Shown piece after piece: positions 1 through 8,650 of a stretch of 64,000 nucleotides of DNA. Source of the DNA: Weissella viridescens. Its GTDB lineage: Bacteria > Bacillota > Bacilli > Lactobacillales > Lactobacillaceae. The translations under genes and the position numbers were made by a program. The first letter of the stretch is position 1, and each line of letters starts with the position of its first letter. The DNA lies in assembly GCF_001437355.1 (NCBI RefSeq), contig NZ_JQBM01000001.1:463088-527087 (forward strand), given 5' to 3'. The notes under the pieces are model-generated. The model made no database searches and was not told the DNA's origin. It saw only the letters and a program-made list of their open reading frames with translations.

Positions 1-484
1 GCTCTTCGCCAGCTAGATAGGCGTCAAAGCGGGATGAATACTTTTCATAGACAAACGTTCCCCCAGAGATCACTGGCATCTCAGCAACTTTGGCCGCAAT
101 TGCCTTAAAGTTTGGCTGATGAATATGGCGAGCTGCCTCAAACAGGTGTACGTTTGGGTGCAAGCGTAACAAAGAGTAAATTTTTTCATACTCTTTTGGA
201 TTGGAAAAGGCTGATTTTTCAACAATAACCTGTAGATCGTTTTCAATGGCCTGCTTCACTTGTTGATAATGTAGGCTATTCGGTGAGGCGATATAAACAA
301 CATCGATATCACTAGCATAAAAAGCAGCTAAATCAGTGAATACAGCTGCGTCATCTGAAAATTCACGTCCTGTCGATTCACGACGTGAATAGACACTTGT
401 CAGCTGATAACGGCCAGTTGTTTCCGCAGCCTCAACAAACATTTTACTAATCCAATTTGTTCCAATAACCCCTAATTTTAGCAT
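1..484 (-). CDS. Gfo/Idh/MocA-family oxidoreductase, 3' end outside window
   Basis: Reading from an ATG at 484 gives a protein of at least 161 residues that runs off the left edge. The N-terminus is a Rossmann fold (LGVIGTNWIS near residues 4-13). It is followed by a segment reading 'DVVYIASPNSLHYQQ' and then 'VIVEKSAFSNP', the typical Gfo/Idh NAD(P)-binding half with the EK(P) catalytic-lysine region. The start is fixed by a GAGGGGG ribosome site 9 bases upstream. The family contains NAD(P)-dependent dehydrogenases acting on sugars, inositols or related compounds. The substrate cannot be told from this half. It is the last gene of a minus-strand stretch, downstream of gpmA. Confidence 0.85.
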   Translation of the reverse strand, partial: MLKLGVIGTNWISKMFVEAAETTGRYQLTSVYSRRESTGREFSDDAAVFTDLAAFYASDIDVVYIASPNSLHYQQVKQAIENDLQVIVEKSAFSNPKEYEKIYSLLRLHPNVHLFEAARHIHQPNFKAIAAKVAEMPVISGGTFVYEKYSSRFDAYLAGEE

Positions 485-559
485 ATTATCATCCCCCTCA
501 CGCTATTGTATTGCATGTTTTTAGTTATCATTACATCAGTTAAAACTACGACCTTGTTG

Positions 560-1267
560 TCATATAACTTGCTTATCTGTAACAACCAATTGATCATCTA
601 AATCATAAATAATTGGCTCACCATTGGCAATTTCAAGGTGCATAATATCAGCATCAGAAATATGCTCAATATGTTTCGTTAAAGCTCGTACGGTACTTCC
701 ATGGGCAACAATTAGGACATTTTCTCCAGCTTGTAAATGCGGTACAATTACCGATTCATAAAATGGTAGAATTCGCGCCAAAGCAACCTTCAAACTTTCG
801 CCATGTGGCAACTCAGTTTCAGGAATATCATCATATCGTCGATCAAAGGCTGGATATGTTTTACCGTCAACGGTAATCGATGTTGGATGTCCTTGCGTTT
901 GTGGTGGTAACACATCATAAGCTCGTCGCCATTCATGAACTTGTGCCTCGCCCCACTTTGCTCGTGCATCATCGCGATTCACCCCTTGTAAAGCTCCATA
1001 ATGACGCTCATTAAGACGCCATGTTTTTTGCTCAGGGACATATAGTTGGTTCGTTTCCTCCAACATAATATGCAATGTTTTAATCGCGCGTTTCAGCAAA
1101 GACGTTGCTGCAAAATCAAATTGGATCTGCGTCTCTGCAAGCAAACTACCAGCTTGATGTGCTTGAGTGACACCTGCATCGCTTAAATCCGTATCAATCC
1201 AACCATTAAACAAATTCTTAGCATTCCATTCACTTTGACCGTGACGCATTATTACTAATTTTGCCAT
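560..1267 (-). CDS. gpmA: 2,3-bisphosphoglycerate-dependent phosphoglycerate mutase
   Basis: Interconverts 3- and 2-phosphoglycerate in lower glycolysis in the cytosol. The 235-residue protein begins MAKLVIMRHGQSEWN, the phosphohistidine signature with the catalytic His at residue 9. It also has the ERHYG(A)L(Q)G motif and a second histidine in 'IVAHGS' near the C-terminus. The frame extends upstream to 1330, but the ATG at 1267 is preceded by GGAG at a normal distance and gives the family N-terminus, so I use it. A TATAAT box lies about 30 bases upstream. Length fits the lactic acid bacterial dPGM family (about 230 residues). It is separated from the upstream methyltransferase gene by a terminator, so it is probably monocistronic. 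Confidence 0.96.
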   Translation of the reverse strand: MAKLVIMRHGQSEWNAKNLFNGWIDTDLSDAGVTQAHQAGSLLAETQIQFDFAATSLLKRAIKTLHIMLEETNQLYVPEQKTWRLNERHYGALQGVNRDDARAKWGEAQVHEWRRAYDVLPPQTQGHPTSITVDGKTYPAFDRRYDDIPETELPHGESLKVALARILPFYESVIVPHLQAGENVLIVAHGSTVRALTKHIEHISDADIMHLEIANGEPIIYDLDDQLVVTDKQVI

Positions 1268-1358
1268 GTTTACATCGACTCCTTTAACGCAATTTACCTT
1301 AATTATACACCACTGTGCGGCGGATTTCACTGCTCAACGGGGCTGGACAGGTTCCATT

Positions 1359-1396
1359 AAAAAACTCCCCCTCAGATAACTAAGCGGGAGTTCTTA
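1359..1396 (-). terminator. Rho-independent terminator of the rRNA methyltransferase gene
   Basis: On the minus strand, AACTCCC pairs with GGGAGTT across a short loop and is followed by a run of six T. It lies just after the stop of the 1401-2771 gene. Confidence 0.8.
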
Positions 1397-1400
1397 ATCA

Positions 1401-2771
1401 TTAAGCTTTACGTTCCAAAACTGTCACTGATTCCACGTGAGTTGTTTGTGGGAATTGGTCGATTGGTTGTACATCACCCTTGATTTGGTAACCTTGTTCA
1501 AGGAACAAAGCGACATCTCGAGCCAACGTAGCTGGGTTACAACTAATGTAAACAACACGATCAGGTCCCATTTCAACCGCTGCGTCAATCAATTCTTGCG
1601 TTAGACCCTTACGAGGTGGATCCAAGAAGATAACATCCGGCTTTAGACCATCTGCAGCCCATTCAGCCATTTTATCTTCAGCCTTACCAAGTTCAAACTT
1701 GGCATTTTGAATACCGTTAATATCGGCGTTACGCTTGGCATCATCAACCGCTTCGGGAACAACTTCGACCCCAAGTACTGACTTAACACGGTCGGCAATG
1801 GTCAATGAAATAGTTCCAATACCTGAGTACGCGTCAATCACAACGTCTGTTGGCTTCAACTCTGCCTTATCAGCAGCATTTTGATACACAACTTCAGTCA
1901 TTTCAGGGTTAACTTGGTAGAATGAGTTTGGTCCGATGGCAAACGTCTTCCCTAGCAAAGTATCCTTGATGGCTTTTTCACCCCAAAGGACCTTGTTTGT
2001 GTCACCCATAATAACGTTCGTCTTTTCTTGATTCACGTTTTGAATAATTGATACGACTTCTGGCAAGGCCTCACGAATATCATTAATGATAAATTCAGCT
2101 GTAGGCAAGCGCTTAGCACGCGTTACCAAAACGATCATCATTTGATGTGAGTAGTGTCCACGACGAATCATAATTGTACGGACAACACCCTTATGGTTCT
2201 CTTCATCATAGGCAGCAACGTGGTACTTACGTAAAATATCACGTACAACGACAATTGCCTTATCGATTTCTGGATCTTGAATGTAGAAATCTTCCATAGG
2301 TTGTAAACGGTGTGAGCCACGACGGTAGAAACCAGTCGTCACTTCGCCATTAATTTCGCGAACAGGGATTTGGGCCTTGTTTCGGTAACCCCATGGGTTT
2401 TCCATACCAATAGTTGGTAGTACTTCAACGTCAACGTGTTGCTTATTGAACACATCAGCGACTTGCTTTTGTTTATGTTTTAGTTGCGCGTCATATGTTA
2501 GGTGAGCCAACGGTGCAACACCTGAAGTTAAGACCTTAGTATCAATTTCAGTATTACGATCTGGTGACTCTTCCAAACGGCGAATGACACGTCCAAATCC
2601 AAAGTTAGACGTAACCTTAGTTACCCCCACAAGGATTTTTTCGCCTGGCACAGCATTAACAACGAAAATTGGGAAGTCTTCATACTTCACCACTCCGTTA
2701 CCTTCATAGGTAATATCAATCACTGTGGCTTCAAATTCTTGGTTTTTTACAACCGGTGCTTTTCTCTTCAT
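1401..2771 (-). CDS. rlmD: 23S rRNA (uracil-5-)-methyltransferase, RlmCD/RumA type
   Basis: SAM-dependent C5-methylation of uridines in 23S rRNA, related to E. coli RlmD and Gram-positive RlmCD. The 456 residues contain an N-terminal TRAM/OB domain (about 1-65), a central domain, and a C-terminal Rossmann methyltransferase with 'DAYSGIGTISL' (SAM loop), 'FLDPPRKG' and 'YISCNPATLARDV' holding the catalytic Cys at about 411. That Cys is the only cysteine in the whole protein. The four cysteines that bind the 4Fe-4S cluster in RumA are absent (the usual CGGCxLQHL region reads SGVAPLAHL), and the usual DLYCGxG motif is DAYSGIG. The enzyme is therefore predicted to work without a cluster. Which uridine(s) it methylates is not visible from sequence. 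Confidence 0.9.
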   Translation of the reverse strand: MKRKAPVVKNQEFEATVIDITYEGNGVVKYEDFPIFVVNAVPGEKILVGVTKVTSNFGFGRVIRRLEESPDRNTEIDTKVLTSGVAPLAHLTYDAQLKHKQKQVADVFNKQHVDVEVLPTIGMENPWGYRNKAQIPVREINGEVTTGFYRRGSHRLQPMEDFYIQDPEIDKAIVVVRDILRKYHVAAYDEENHKGVVRTIMIRRGHYSHQMMIVLVTRAKRLPTAEFIINDIREALPEVVSIIQNVNQEKTNVIMGDTNKVLWGEKAIKDTLLGKTFAIGPNSFYQVNPEMTEVVYQNAADKAELKPTDVVIDAYSGIGTISLTIADRVKSVLGVEVVPEAVDDAKRNADINGIQNAKFELGKAEDKMAEWAADGLKPDVIFLDPPRKGLTQELIDAAVEMGPDRVVYISCNPATLARDVALFLEQGYQIKGDVQPIDQFPQTTHVESVTVLERKA

Positions 2772-2835
2772 CTTTTCTCCTTTTTGGTCTTTTCGACAAC
2801 CAGTAAGCTAACAGTATACCACACTTTATCGTAAA

Positions 2836-2872
2836 TAAAAAAAGTTCGGACAATTTGTCCAAACTTCTTTGT
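2836..2872 (-). terminator. Terminator after htpX
   Basis: Minus strand: AAGTTTGGACA / GTCCGAACTT stem with an AATT loop followed by T7, just after the htpX stop. Confidence 0.85.
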
Positions 2873-2875
2873 GGA

Positions 2876-3763
2876 TTACATCTGACGTAAAGCGGCAATG
2901 CGTTCTTCCATTGGTGGATGTGTATCAAATAAATGACTCATCCGGCTCTCTTTTTTGAGCGGATCACCAATATATAATCCTGCACTACTTGGCGCAACAT
3001 TTTCTTCGGCCATTGGTTCGCTGCCTGAAATTTTAGTCAACGCATCAATCAGCCCCTGTGGGTTACGTGTTAATTCAACCGCGCCTGCATCAGCTAGAAA
3101 CTCTCGATTACGTGAAATCGCAAGCTGAATAATTGTGGCCGCTAACGGTGCCAACATCATGACAATCACAGCCATAACGATACCAAAGATGTTACTTGAT
3201 TGATTATCACGATCCCGTGAACTCCAACCCCAAAAACTTGTTCCGAAATTAGCTAACATGGTAATAACCGACGTTAGGGCCACTGCTAAGGTTTGAATTC
3301 GAATATCGTAATTGCGCACGTGCGTCATCTCGTGAGCCATCACACCCTCAAGTTCTTCACGATTTAATTTTTGTAAAATACCAACCGTTGCTGCCACAGC
3401 TGCATTTTCCGGCTTATTTCCTGTTGCAAAGGCATTGGGACTTGAATCATCAATAATGAATACCCGTGGCATTGGCACATTTGCCACTAGTGCCATATCT
3501 TCAACGATATGCCACAGTTCCGGCGCTTGCTCTGCCGTTGTAATTTCATAGCCATGATTCATGGACATCACGACATCCGTTGATTGACTCATCATGTAGA
3601 AGGCATAAACACCACCTGCAACTAAGGCAATCAACACCCCTGCTGACCAACTTGCCATCAAGAAATAACCTAAAGCTGCACCAACAATTGCTGTAAATAA
3701 GAAAAAGCCAAAAATTAAGATGACTGTTTTTCGTTTATTCTGGGCAATTTGTTCAAAAAGCAT
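2876..3763 (-). CDS. htpX: Membrane zinc metalloprotease HtpX homologue
   Basis: M48-family membrane protease for quality control of misfolded membrane proteins. Of 295 residues, two N-terminal transmembrane helices (about 14-36 and 38-58) precede a cytosolic protease domain with zinc motif HEMTH at 144-148. A third/fourth hydrophobic block (about 180-215) follows, with the '[11 protein letters not shown]' region providing the third zinc ligand. The start has GAGG at good spacing. It lies 18 bases downstream of lemA. The lemA-htpX pair is a conserved arrangement in Firmicutes. Confidence 0.95.
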   Translation of the reverse strand: MLFEQIAQNKRKTVILIFGFFLFTAIVGAALGYFLMASWSAGVLIALVAGGVYAFYMMSQSTDVVMSMNHGYEITTAEQAPELWHIVEDMALVANVPMPRVFIIDDSSPNAFATGNKPENAAVAATVGILQKLNREELEGVMAHEMTHVRNYDIRIQTLAVALTSVITMLANFGTSFWGWSSRDRDNQSSNIFGIVMAVIVMMLAPLAATIIQLAISRNREFLADAGAVELTRNPQGLIDALTKISGSEPMAEENVAPSSAGLYIGDPLKKESRMSHLFDTHPPMEERIAALRQM

Positions 3764-3781
3764 GTGATTTCCTCGTTTATC

Positions 3782-4351
3782 TTATAACCCTTGGTCGTCA
3801 AATGAGACCTTAGTTTGTACCTTTTCTTCCTCAGGTGTTTCCAAGAACTTTGCAGGCTTGAATTTATGAACTGAGGCAACGATATTCGTTGGGAAAGTTT
3901 GTAACTTTGTGTTGTAGCTAGCTACAGAAGAATTAAATAATTGTCGTGAATAAGCAATTTTGTTTTCTGTATTGGTAAGCTCTTCCATCAACTTTTCATA
4001 TTGTTGTGAAGCTTTCAAATCAGGATATGATTCAGCCACCGCAAAAATTGACTTCAAGTTAGCAGACAACTTATCTGACAAATCCATCTTTTGTTGGTGA
4101 TCTGCATCAGGCACCTGTGCAATTTGATTACGCAAAGCAACGACGTTCTCCAAAGTGCTCTTCTCGAAACGTGCGTATCCTTTAACTGTTTCCAATAAGT
4201 TTGGAATCAAATCATTACGACGCTTCAATTGGACATCAATTTGGCTCCATGATTCTTGCGTGTACATGCGTGCTTTAACTAATCCGTTATAAGCATTGAT
4301 CCAAATAATGACAATAATAGCGATAACTGCCAAAGCAATCCAAATTCCCAT
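3782..4351 (-). CDS. lemA: LemA family protein
   Basis: The 189-residue protein has a single N-terminal transmembrane helix (about 3-21, ending in 'IIVIIWINAYN') and then a LemA domain of antiparallel helices ('QLKRRNDLIPNLLETVKGYA' is the family signature region). LemA proteins are membrane-anchored helical proteins of unclear role, commonly next to HtpX. First gene of the lemA-htpX operon. An extended -10 (TGTTATAAT on the minus strand, around 4391-4399) lies about 40 bases upstream. Confidence 0.93.
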   Translation of the reverse strand: MGIWIALAVIAIIVIIWINAYNGLVKARMYTQESWSQIDVQLKRRNDLIPNLLETVKGYARFEKSTLENVVALRNQIAQVPDADHQQKMDLSDKLSANLKSIFAVAESYPDLKASQQYEKLMEELTNTENKIAYSRQLFNSSVASYNTKLQTFPTNIVASVHKFKPAKFLETPEEEKVQTKVSFDDQGL

Positions 4352-4429
4352 TTTAATACCTGCTTTCTCTACCTAAAGTTGTGTTTGTAGTTATTATAAC
4401 AAACAATACCCTTACCTAAACTTAAGTTT

Positions 4430-5443
4430 TTATTGCGCAAAAAAAGCTTGTGGAAATTGGTACCGGTCAACCCGCCAGCGGTCATAGACCGTTCGTTCTG
4501 GGTAAACCCGATTCGTTAGCACCGTTAATGCCTCATTTGTTTTCAAGTTCAAGGCCATAATCGTCCCAGTAAATCCGGTTTGATACAGCCAATCTTGTTC
4601 AATTGATGGTTCATCTTCGCCTCCAAACCGCCAATAATGCCAGCCTAACGTACGAAAATCACAACGATTTGCTTGCAATAAGGCCACGACATCGGGTTCC
4701 AACCAAAACTGATTAAATGTAAGTGCATCAGTTAAAGTACTAAAAATACCGGCGTGGCCTGCTGCCCCACCCAATAAATTCGCTTTAAAATCATTGACCG
4801 TACCTTGTAATAACCCACCTCGCTCGGGAACATCTTCAGTTGGGGCAAAGCGTTCTTTTGGTAAATCATAAAAACCTGGCATTGCAGGCGTCCGATACCC
4901 AGTTTCATGCAACCCCAGTGGTTCAAAAACCAACTGATGCATCGTCTGTTCTAAAGTTTGGCCTGTGATGACTTTCAGCGCTTCCCCTAAAAGCATGTAG
5001 CCAACGTCAGAGTAATGAATTTCAGTTCCTGGCGCACTGATCAGCTCCCGATTGTATAAATCGGTCAGCAGCATTTCTCGTGTTAATTGCGTCGTCTTCC
5101 GGACACTACTTGGCAATCCAGAAGTATGTTGTAACACTTGTTGAAAGGTAATTTCCGTGTAATTGAACTGTGGCAAAACACTTTGGATGGTGCGTGCTAA
5201 GTCAAAGTCGGATTGACGTACCAGTTGAATATATGCAGCAGCAGTATACAGTTTGGTTAACGATGCCAAATCATAAATTGTATCCGTCTGAACCGGATGC
5301 GCAGCATTTCCGTCACGGGAGCCTAGCGCAACTTGCTCCTGTTGTCCAGCTGCTGTCAGCATGCCGACATTCATCCCGACTAACGGCGTTTGATTGATTA
5401 ATCGCTGCCCAATTTGCGAAAGGTTTTCCATCACTGTTTGCAT
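4430..5443 (-). CDS. Serine hydrolase, class C beta-lactamase/PBP-like family
   Basis: The 337-residue protein has the SxxK motif (S61-L-T-K64), a Y145-S-D variant of the YxN motif, and an H-A-G motif before the C-terminal third, as in class C beta-lactamase-like D,D-peptidases and esterases. No signal peptide is visible, so it is probably cytosolic and more likely an esterase or peptidase of unknown substrate than an antibiotic-resistance enzyme. It ends about 80 bases before lemA begins and starts about 60 bases after the phosphoglucomutase terminator, so it may be its own transcription unit. Confidence 0.85.
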   Translation of the reverse strand: MQTVMENLSQIGQRLINQTPLVGMNVGMLTAAGQQEQVALGSRDGNAAHPVQTDTIYDLASLTKLYTAAAYIQLVRQSDFDLARTIQSVLPQFNYTEITFQQVLQHTSGLPSSVRKTTQLTREMLLTDLYNRELISAPGTEIHYSDVGYMLLGEALKVITGQTLEQTMHQLVFEPLGLHETGYRTPAMPGFYDLPKERFAPTEDVPERGGLLQGTVNDFKANLLGGAAGHAGIFSTLTDALTFNQFWLEPDVVALLQANRCDFRTLGWHYWRFGGEDEPSIEQDWLYQTGFTGTIMALNLKTNEALTVLTNRVYPERTVYDRWRVDRYQFPQAFFAQ

Positions 5444-5460
5444 TATTTCACCTGTCTTTC

Positions 5461-5492
5461 ATACAAAAAAAGCAGCCAAATGGCCACTTATA
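5461..5492 (-). terminator. Terminator after phosphoglucomutase gene
   Basis: Minus strand: GTGGCC-ATTT-GGCTGC stem (two wobble pairs) followed by T7. Confidence 0.6.
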
Positions 5493-5501
5493 TCAATAAC
5501 A

Positions 5502-7229
5502 TTATTCTGCAATTTTGTCCGCAATACTTTTTTGAATTGCTTCTAATTCAGCTTCAGCAGCTGCTTGCGTATTAGCCTTAGTCCCAACATAAAACTTAAT
5601 CTTAGGTTCAGTTCCAGAAGGTCGTACAGCAACCCAGCTACCGTCTTCCAACCAATACTTCAAAACATTGGCCTTTGGCAAAGATAGTGGTTCTGCTACA
5701 CCAGTCGCCAATGTGGTAACTGTTTGTTGATCAAAGTCTTCCGTTTTAACTACGGGAACACCACCAAACTCAGTTGGTGTTTGTGTTCTAAAGTCTTGCA
5801 TAATGGCTGCCATCTTGTCCGCACCATCAATACCCGCGAAGGTCATTGATTTTGTCTCTTCATCAAAATAACCGTATTGTGCAAACAATTCTTGTAGACC
5901 ATCATATAAAGTCATGTCTTGGCTCTTGTAGAAAGCCGCAACTTCTGCAAGCATAACAGTGGCTTGAATTGAATCTTTGTCACGTGTAAATGACTTCATC
6001 AAATATCCGTACGACTCTTCAAATCCAAACAAGAATGAATGTTCATCTGTATCTTCAAAGTGTTGAATTTGTTCAGCAATGTACTTGAAGCCTGTCAACA
6101 CACTAATTGTTGCCATATCATAATGGTCCGCAATTGCCGTAGCAAATTCAGATGATACAATCGACTTAACCACAGCCCCGTTTTCAGGCAAAGTACCTGC
6201 ATCCGCTTTAGCCGTCAAAATGTAATTTAGTAATACTGCGGCAATTTGGTTTCCTGACAACAATGTATAAGTGCCATCTGGTTGACGAACGGCTACACCC
6301 ATTCGATCAGCATCTGGGTCCACAGCAATGGCAACATCAGCCCCATTTTCAGAAGCTGTTTCAATTGCCATCGCAAGGGCAGCATGATCTTCTGGATTTG
6401 GCAACGCAACCGTTGGGAAATCACCATCTGGTTCTTTTTGTGCAGCTACCATTGTGACATTTTTAAATCCTGCATTTTCAAGAGCTGGACCAGCAATTTT
6501 TGCTCCAGTTCCATGCAATGGCGTGTACACCAACTTCATATCTTGACCAATCTCATGGGTCAACGTTGGATTGATTGTTACAGTCTTAATGGCATCAAGG
6601 TAGACATCATCAATATCTTGACCAATTGTCACTAGTAGTCCCTTTTCACGCAAGGCTGACTCATCTGCAACAGGTACGGCAAACATGTCTGCTTGACGAC
6701 TTGACTCTGTAATGATGTCTGATTCCTTAGGTGGCATTTGACCACCATCTTCACCATAAATCTTGTATCCATTATAGTCTTTTGGATTGTGTGAAGCTGT
6801 AATCATAATTCCAGCATAGGCTTTTAAATGGCGTACTGTGAACGAAAGCTCTGGGGTTGGACGCAATGCATCAAATAAATAAACTTTGATTTCGTGCGCA
6901 CCAAGTACCTTCGCGGCTTCCAAAGCAAATTCAGCTGAGTGATGTCGCGAATCGTACGAAATAGCGACACCGCGCTCTTTAACCGTTACATCAAGGCTAT
7001 CCATCAAGCGTGCTAACCCTTCAGTGGCTTGACGCACCGTGTAGATGTTCATGCGATTAATTCCAGCACCCATGATGCCACGCATTCCGGCAGTTCCAAA
7101 GGACAACGGTTGGTAAAAGGCATCTTCTGCCTGTGCATCGTCTTGTGCTAAGTTCTGCATGTCTGCTTGTAAGTCACTTGGCAAATCCGTTTGTTGTTGC
7201 CAAATTTCAAAATTATTTTTCCAGCTCAT
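5502..7229 (-). CDS. pgcA: Phosphoglucomutase/phosphomannomutase (alpha-D-phosphohexomutase)
   Basis: Interconverts glucose-6-phosphate and glucose-1-phosphate, feeding UDP-sugar and envelope polysaccharide synthesis. The 575 residues contain the four family loops: 'TASHNPKDYNGYK' with phosphoserine S146, the metal loop 'DPDADRMG', the sugar loop 'FEESYGY', and the phosphate-binding 'RPSGTEPKIKFY' near the C-terminus. The frame opens at 7250, but the ATG at 7229 has AGGAG seven bases upstream and gives MSWKNNF, so it is preferred. An extended -10 element (TGTTATACT, minus strand) sits about 40 bases upstream. The downstream neighbour in the genome, glf, needs UDP-galactose, which fits a nucleotide-sugar role for this region. 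Confidence 0.94.
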   Translation of the reverse strand: MSWKNNFEIWQQQTDLPSDLQADMQNLAQDDAQAEDAFYQPLSFGTAGMRGIMGAGINRMNIYTVRQATEGLARLMDSLDVTVKERGVAISYDSRHHSAEFALEAAKVLGAHEIKVYLFDALRPTPELSFTVRHLKAYAGIMITASHNPKDYNGYKIYGEDGGQMPPKESDIITESSRQADMFAVPVADESALREKGLLVTIGQDIDDVYLDAIKTVTINPTLTHEIGQDMKLVYTPLHGTGAKIAGPALENAGFKNVTMVAAQKEPDGDFPTVALPNPEDHAALAMAIETASENGADVAIAVDPDADRMGVAVRQPDGTYTLLSGNQIAAVLLNYILTAKADAGTLPENGAVVKSIVSSEFATAIADHYDMATISVLTGFKYIAEQIQHFEDTDEHSFLFGFEESYGYLMKSFTRDKDSIQATVMLAEVAAFYKSQDMTLYDGLQELFAQYGYFDEETKSMTFAGIDGADKMAAIMQDFRTQTPTEFGGVPVVKTEDFDQQTVTTLATGVAEPLSLPKANVLKYWLEDGSWVAVRPSGTEPKIKFYVGTKANTQAAAEAELEAIQKSIADKIAE

Positions 7230-7308
7230 TATTTTGCTCCTAATTATCACCGATTACTTTACTAACGTTAAGTATAACACATCTGAGAATGCGCTTACAT
7301 CATTCGTA

Positions 7309-8481
7309 TTATCCCTTTTTTTCAGTGAAGACATAATCTGTAGGTAAATTAAATTCTTGTCGAACTAATGTTAACGCGGCATGGAATACTTGGTCCATAT
7401 CATAATAACGATATTGTCCTAGACGCCCACCGAACACGACTTGATTTTGATGTTGACGCGCCAAAGCAGCATACTGCTTATAAATCGCCATATTGGTTTC
7501 ATCATTGATAGGATAGTACGCTTCTTTATCGCGATCCCATGTTTGTGGATACTCACGTGTTACCACCGAGACACCTTCGTCTGAAGCACCGTCAAAGTGT
7601 TTCCACTCCATGACTCGTGTATACGGGGTCTTTGCATCAGTATAGTTAATCACCGCATTTCCTTGGTAATTATCTGTGTTTAGCACCTCTTTTTCAAACT
7701 TCAGTGACCGATAACCTAATTCACCGTATTGATAGTCAAAGAACTTATCAATCATCCCCGTATAAATAATGCGTGGGAATTCTGAGAGATAGGCATCACG
7801 ATCATTAAAGAAATCAACGCCCGTTTGGACATCAATCAGCGGATTATCCAATAATTGATCAAAAATTTGTGTATAGCCACCAATTGGAATACCTTGGTAA
7901 CGATGATTGAAGTAGTTATTATTATAAATAAAACGAACTGGTAGACGCTTAATAATAAAGGCGGGCAAATCAGTTGCTTTACGACCCCATTGTTTTTCCG
8001 TATACCCCTTTACCAGTTTCTGATAGATATCAGTTCCAATCAATGAAATGGCTTGTTCTTCAAGATTGCGTGGTGCCCGATTGCCCAACTGTCCCAAAGC
8101 TGCTTCGCGTTGCTCAGCAATCTTAGCTTGCGCCTCCGCCGGGGTTTTAGTGCCCCACATTTCATAAAACGTATTCATATTAAACGGCAAGTTGTACATT
8201 TCACCTTCGTAATTTGCCATGACCTGATTTTGGAAACCATTAAATGTTGCAAATTGTTGCACATAGTCCCAAATTTCTTGATTATCCGTATGGAAAATGT
8301 GAGCACCATAATCATGTACTGTAACTCCATGTTCCACATGCGTGTACATATTACCACCGACATGTTCACGTTTCTCAATCACTAACACCCGCTTACCTAA
8401 CTTTGCGGCTTCATGAGCAAAAATGGCACCGTATGGACCTGCACCCACTACCAAATAATCATATTTCTTTGTATTTAACAC
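7309..8481 (-). CDS. glf: UDP-galactopyranose mutase
   Basis: Flavoenzyme that converts UDP-galactopyranose to UDP-galactofuranose for cell-surface polysaccharides. The 390-residue protein starts with an FAD-binding Rossmann motif G13-A-G-P-Y-G18 and 'GGNMYTH'. It has the family blocks 'HDYGAHIFHT', 'EKQWGRKATDLPAF' and the C-terminal 'FGGRLGQYRYYDMDQV'. The start codon is GTG with only a weak AG-rich ribosome site. No in-frame ATG exists between it and the FAD motif, so GTG is the best start. It stands alone here; no galactofuranosyltransferase is in the window. Confidence 0.95.
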   Translation of the reverse strand: MLNTKKYDYLVVGAGPYGAIFAHEAAKLGKRVLVIEKREHVGGNMYTHVEHGVTVHDYGAHIFHTDNQEIWDYVQQFATFNGFQNQVMANYEGEMYNLPFNMNTFYEMWGTKTPAEAQAKIAEQREAALGQLGNRAPRNLEEQAISLIGTDIYQKLVKGYTEKQWGRKATDLPAFIIKRLPVRFIYNNNYFNHRYQGIPIGGYTQIFDQLLDNPLIDVQTGVDFFNDRDAYLSEFPRIIYTGMIDKFFDYQYGELGYRSLKFEKEVLNTDNYQGNAVINYTDAKTPYTRVMEWKHFDGASDEGVSVVTREYPQTWDRDKEAYYPINDETNMAIYKQYAALARQHQNQVVFGGRLGQYRYYDMDQVFHAALTLVRQEFNLPTDYVFTEKKG

Positions 8482-8611
8482 GGGGCTCTACCACCATTCT
8501 CTAGAATTTATTAAAAGATGTTTTTTCTCTAACTCCTATTTTACCATATTTCAATTTATCGCTTATGTGGAACCCGCTTTTTTTGCCACAACATAACATT
8601 TAAATCGGACT

Positions 8612-8650
8612 AATAAAAAAGCACTAGTCGACGACTAGTGCTTTTTCTTT
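8612..8650. terminator. Bidirectional terminator between purB and glf
   Basis: Near-perfect palindrome of GCACTAGTCG and its complement, flanked by A6 and T5, so it can act on either strand. It follows purB directly. Confidence 0.9.
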
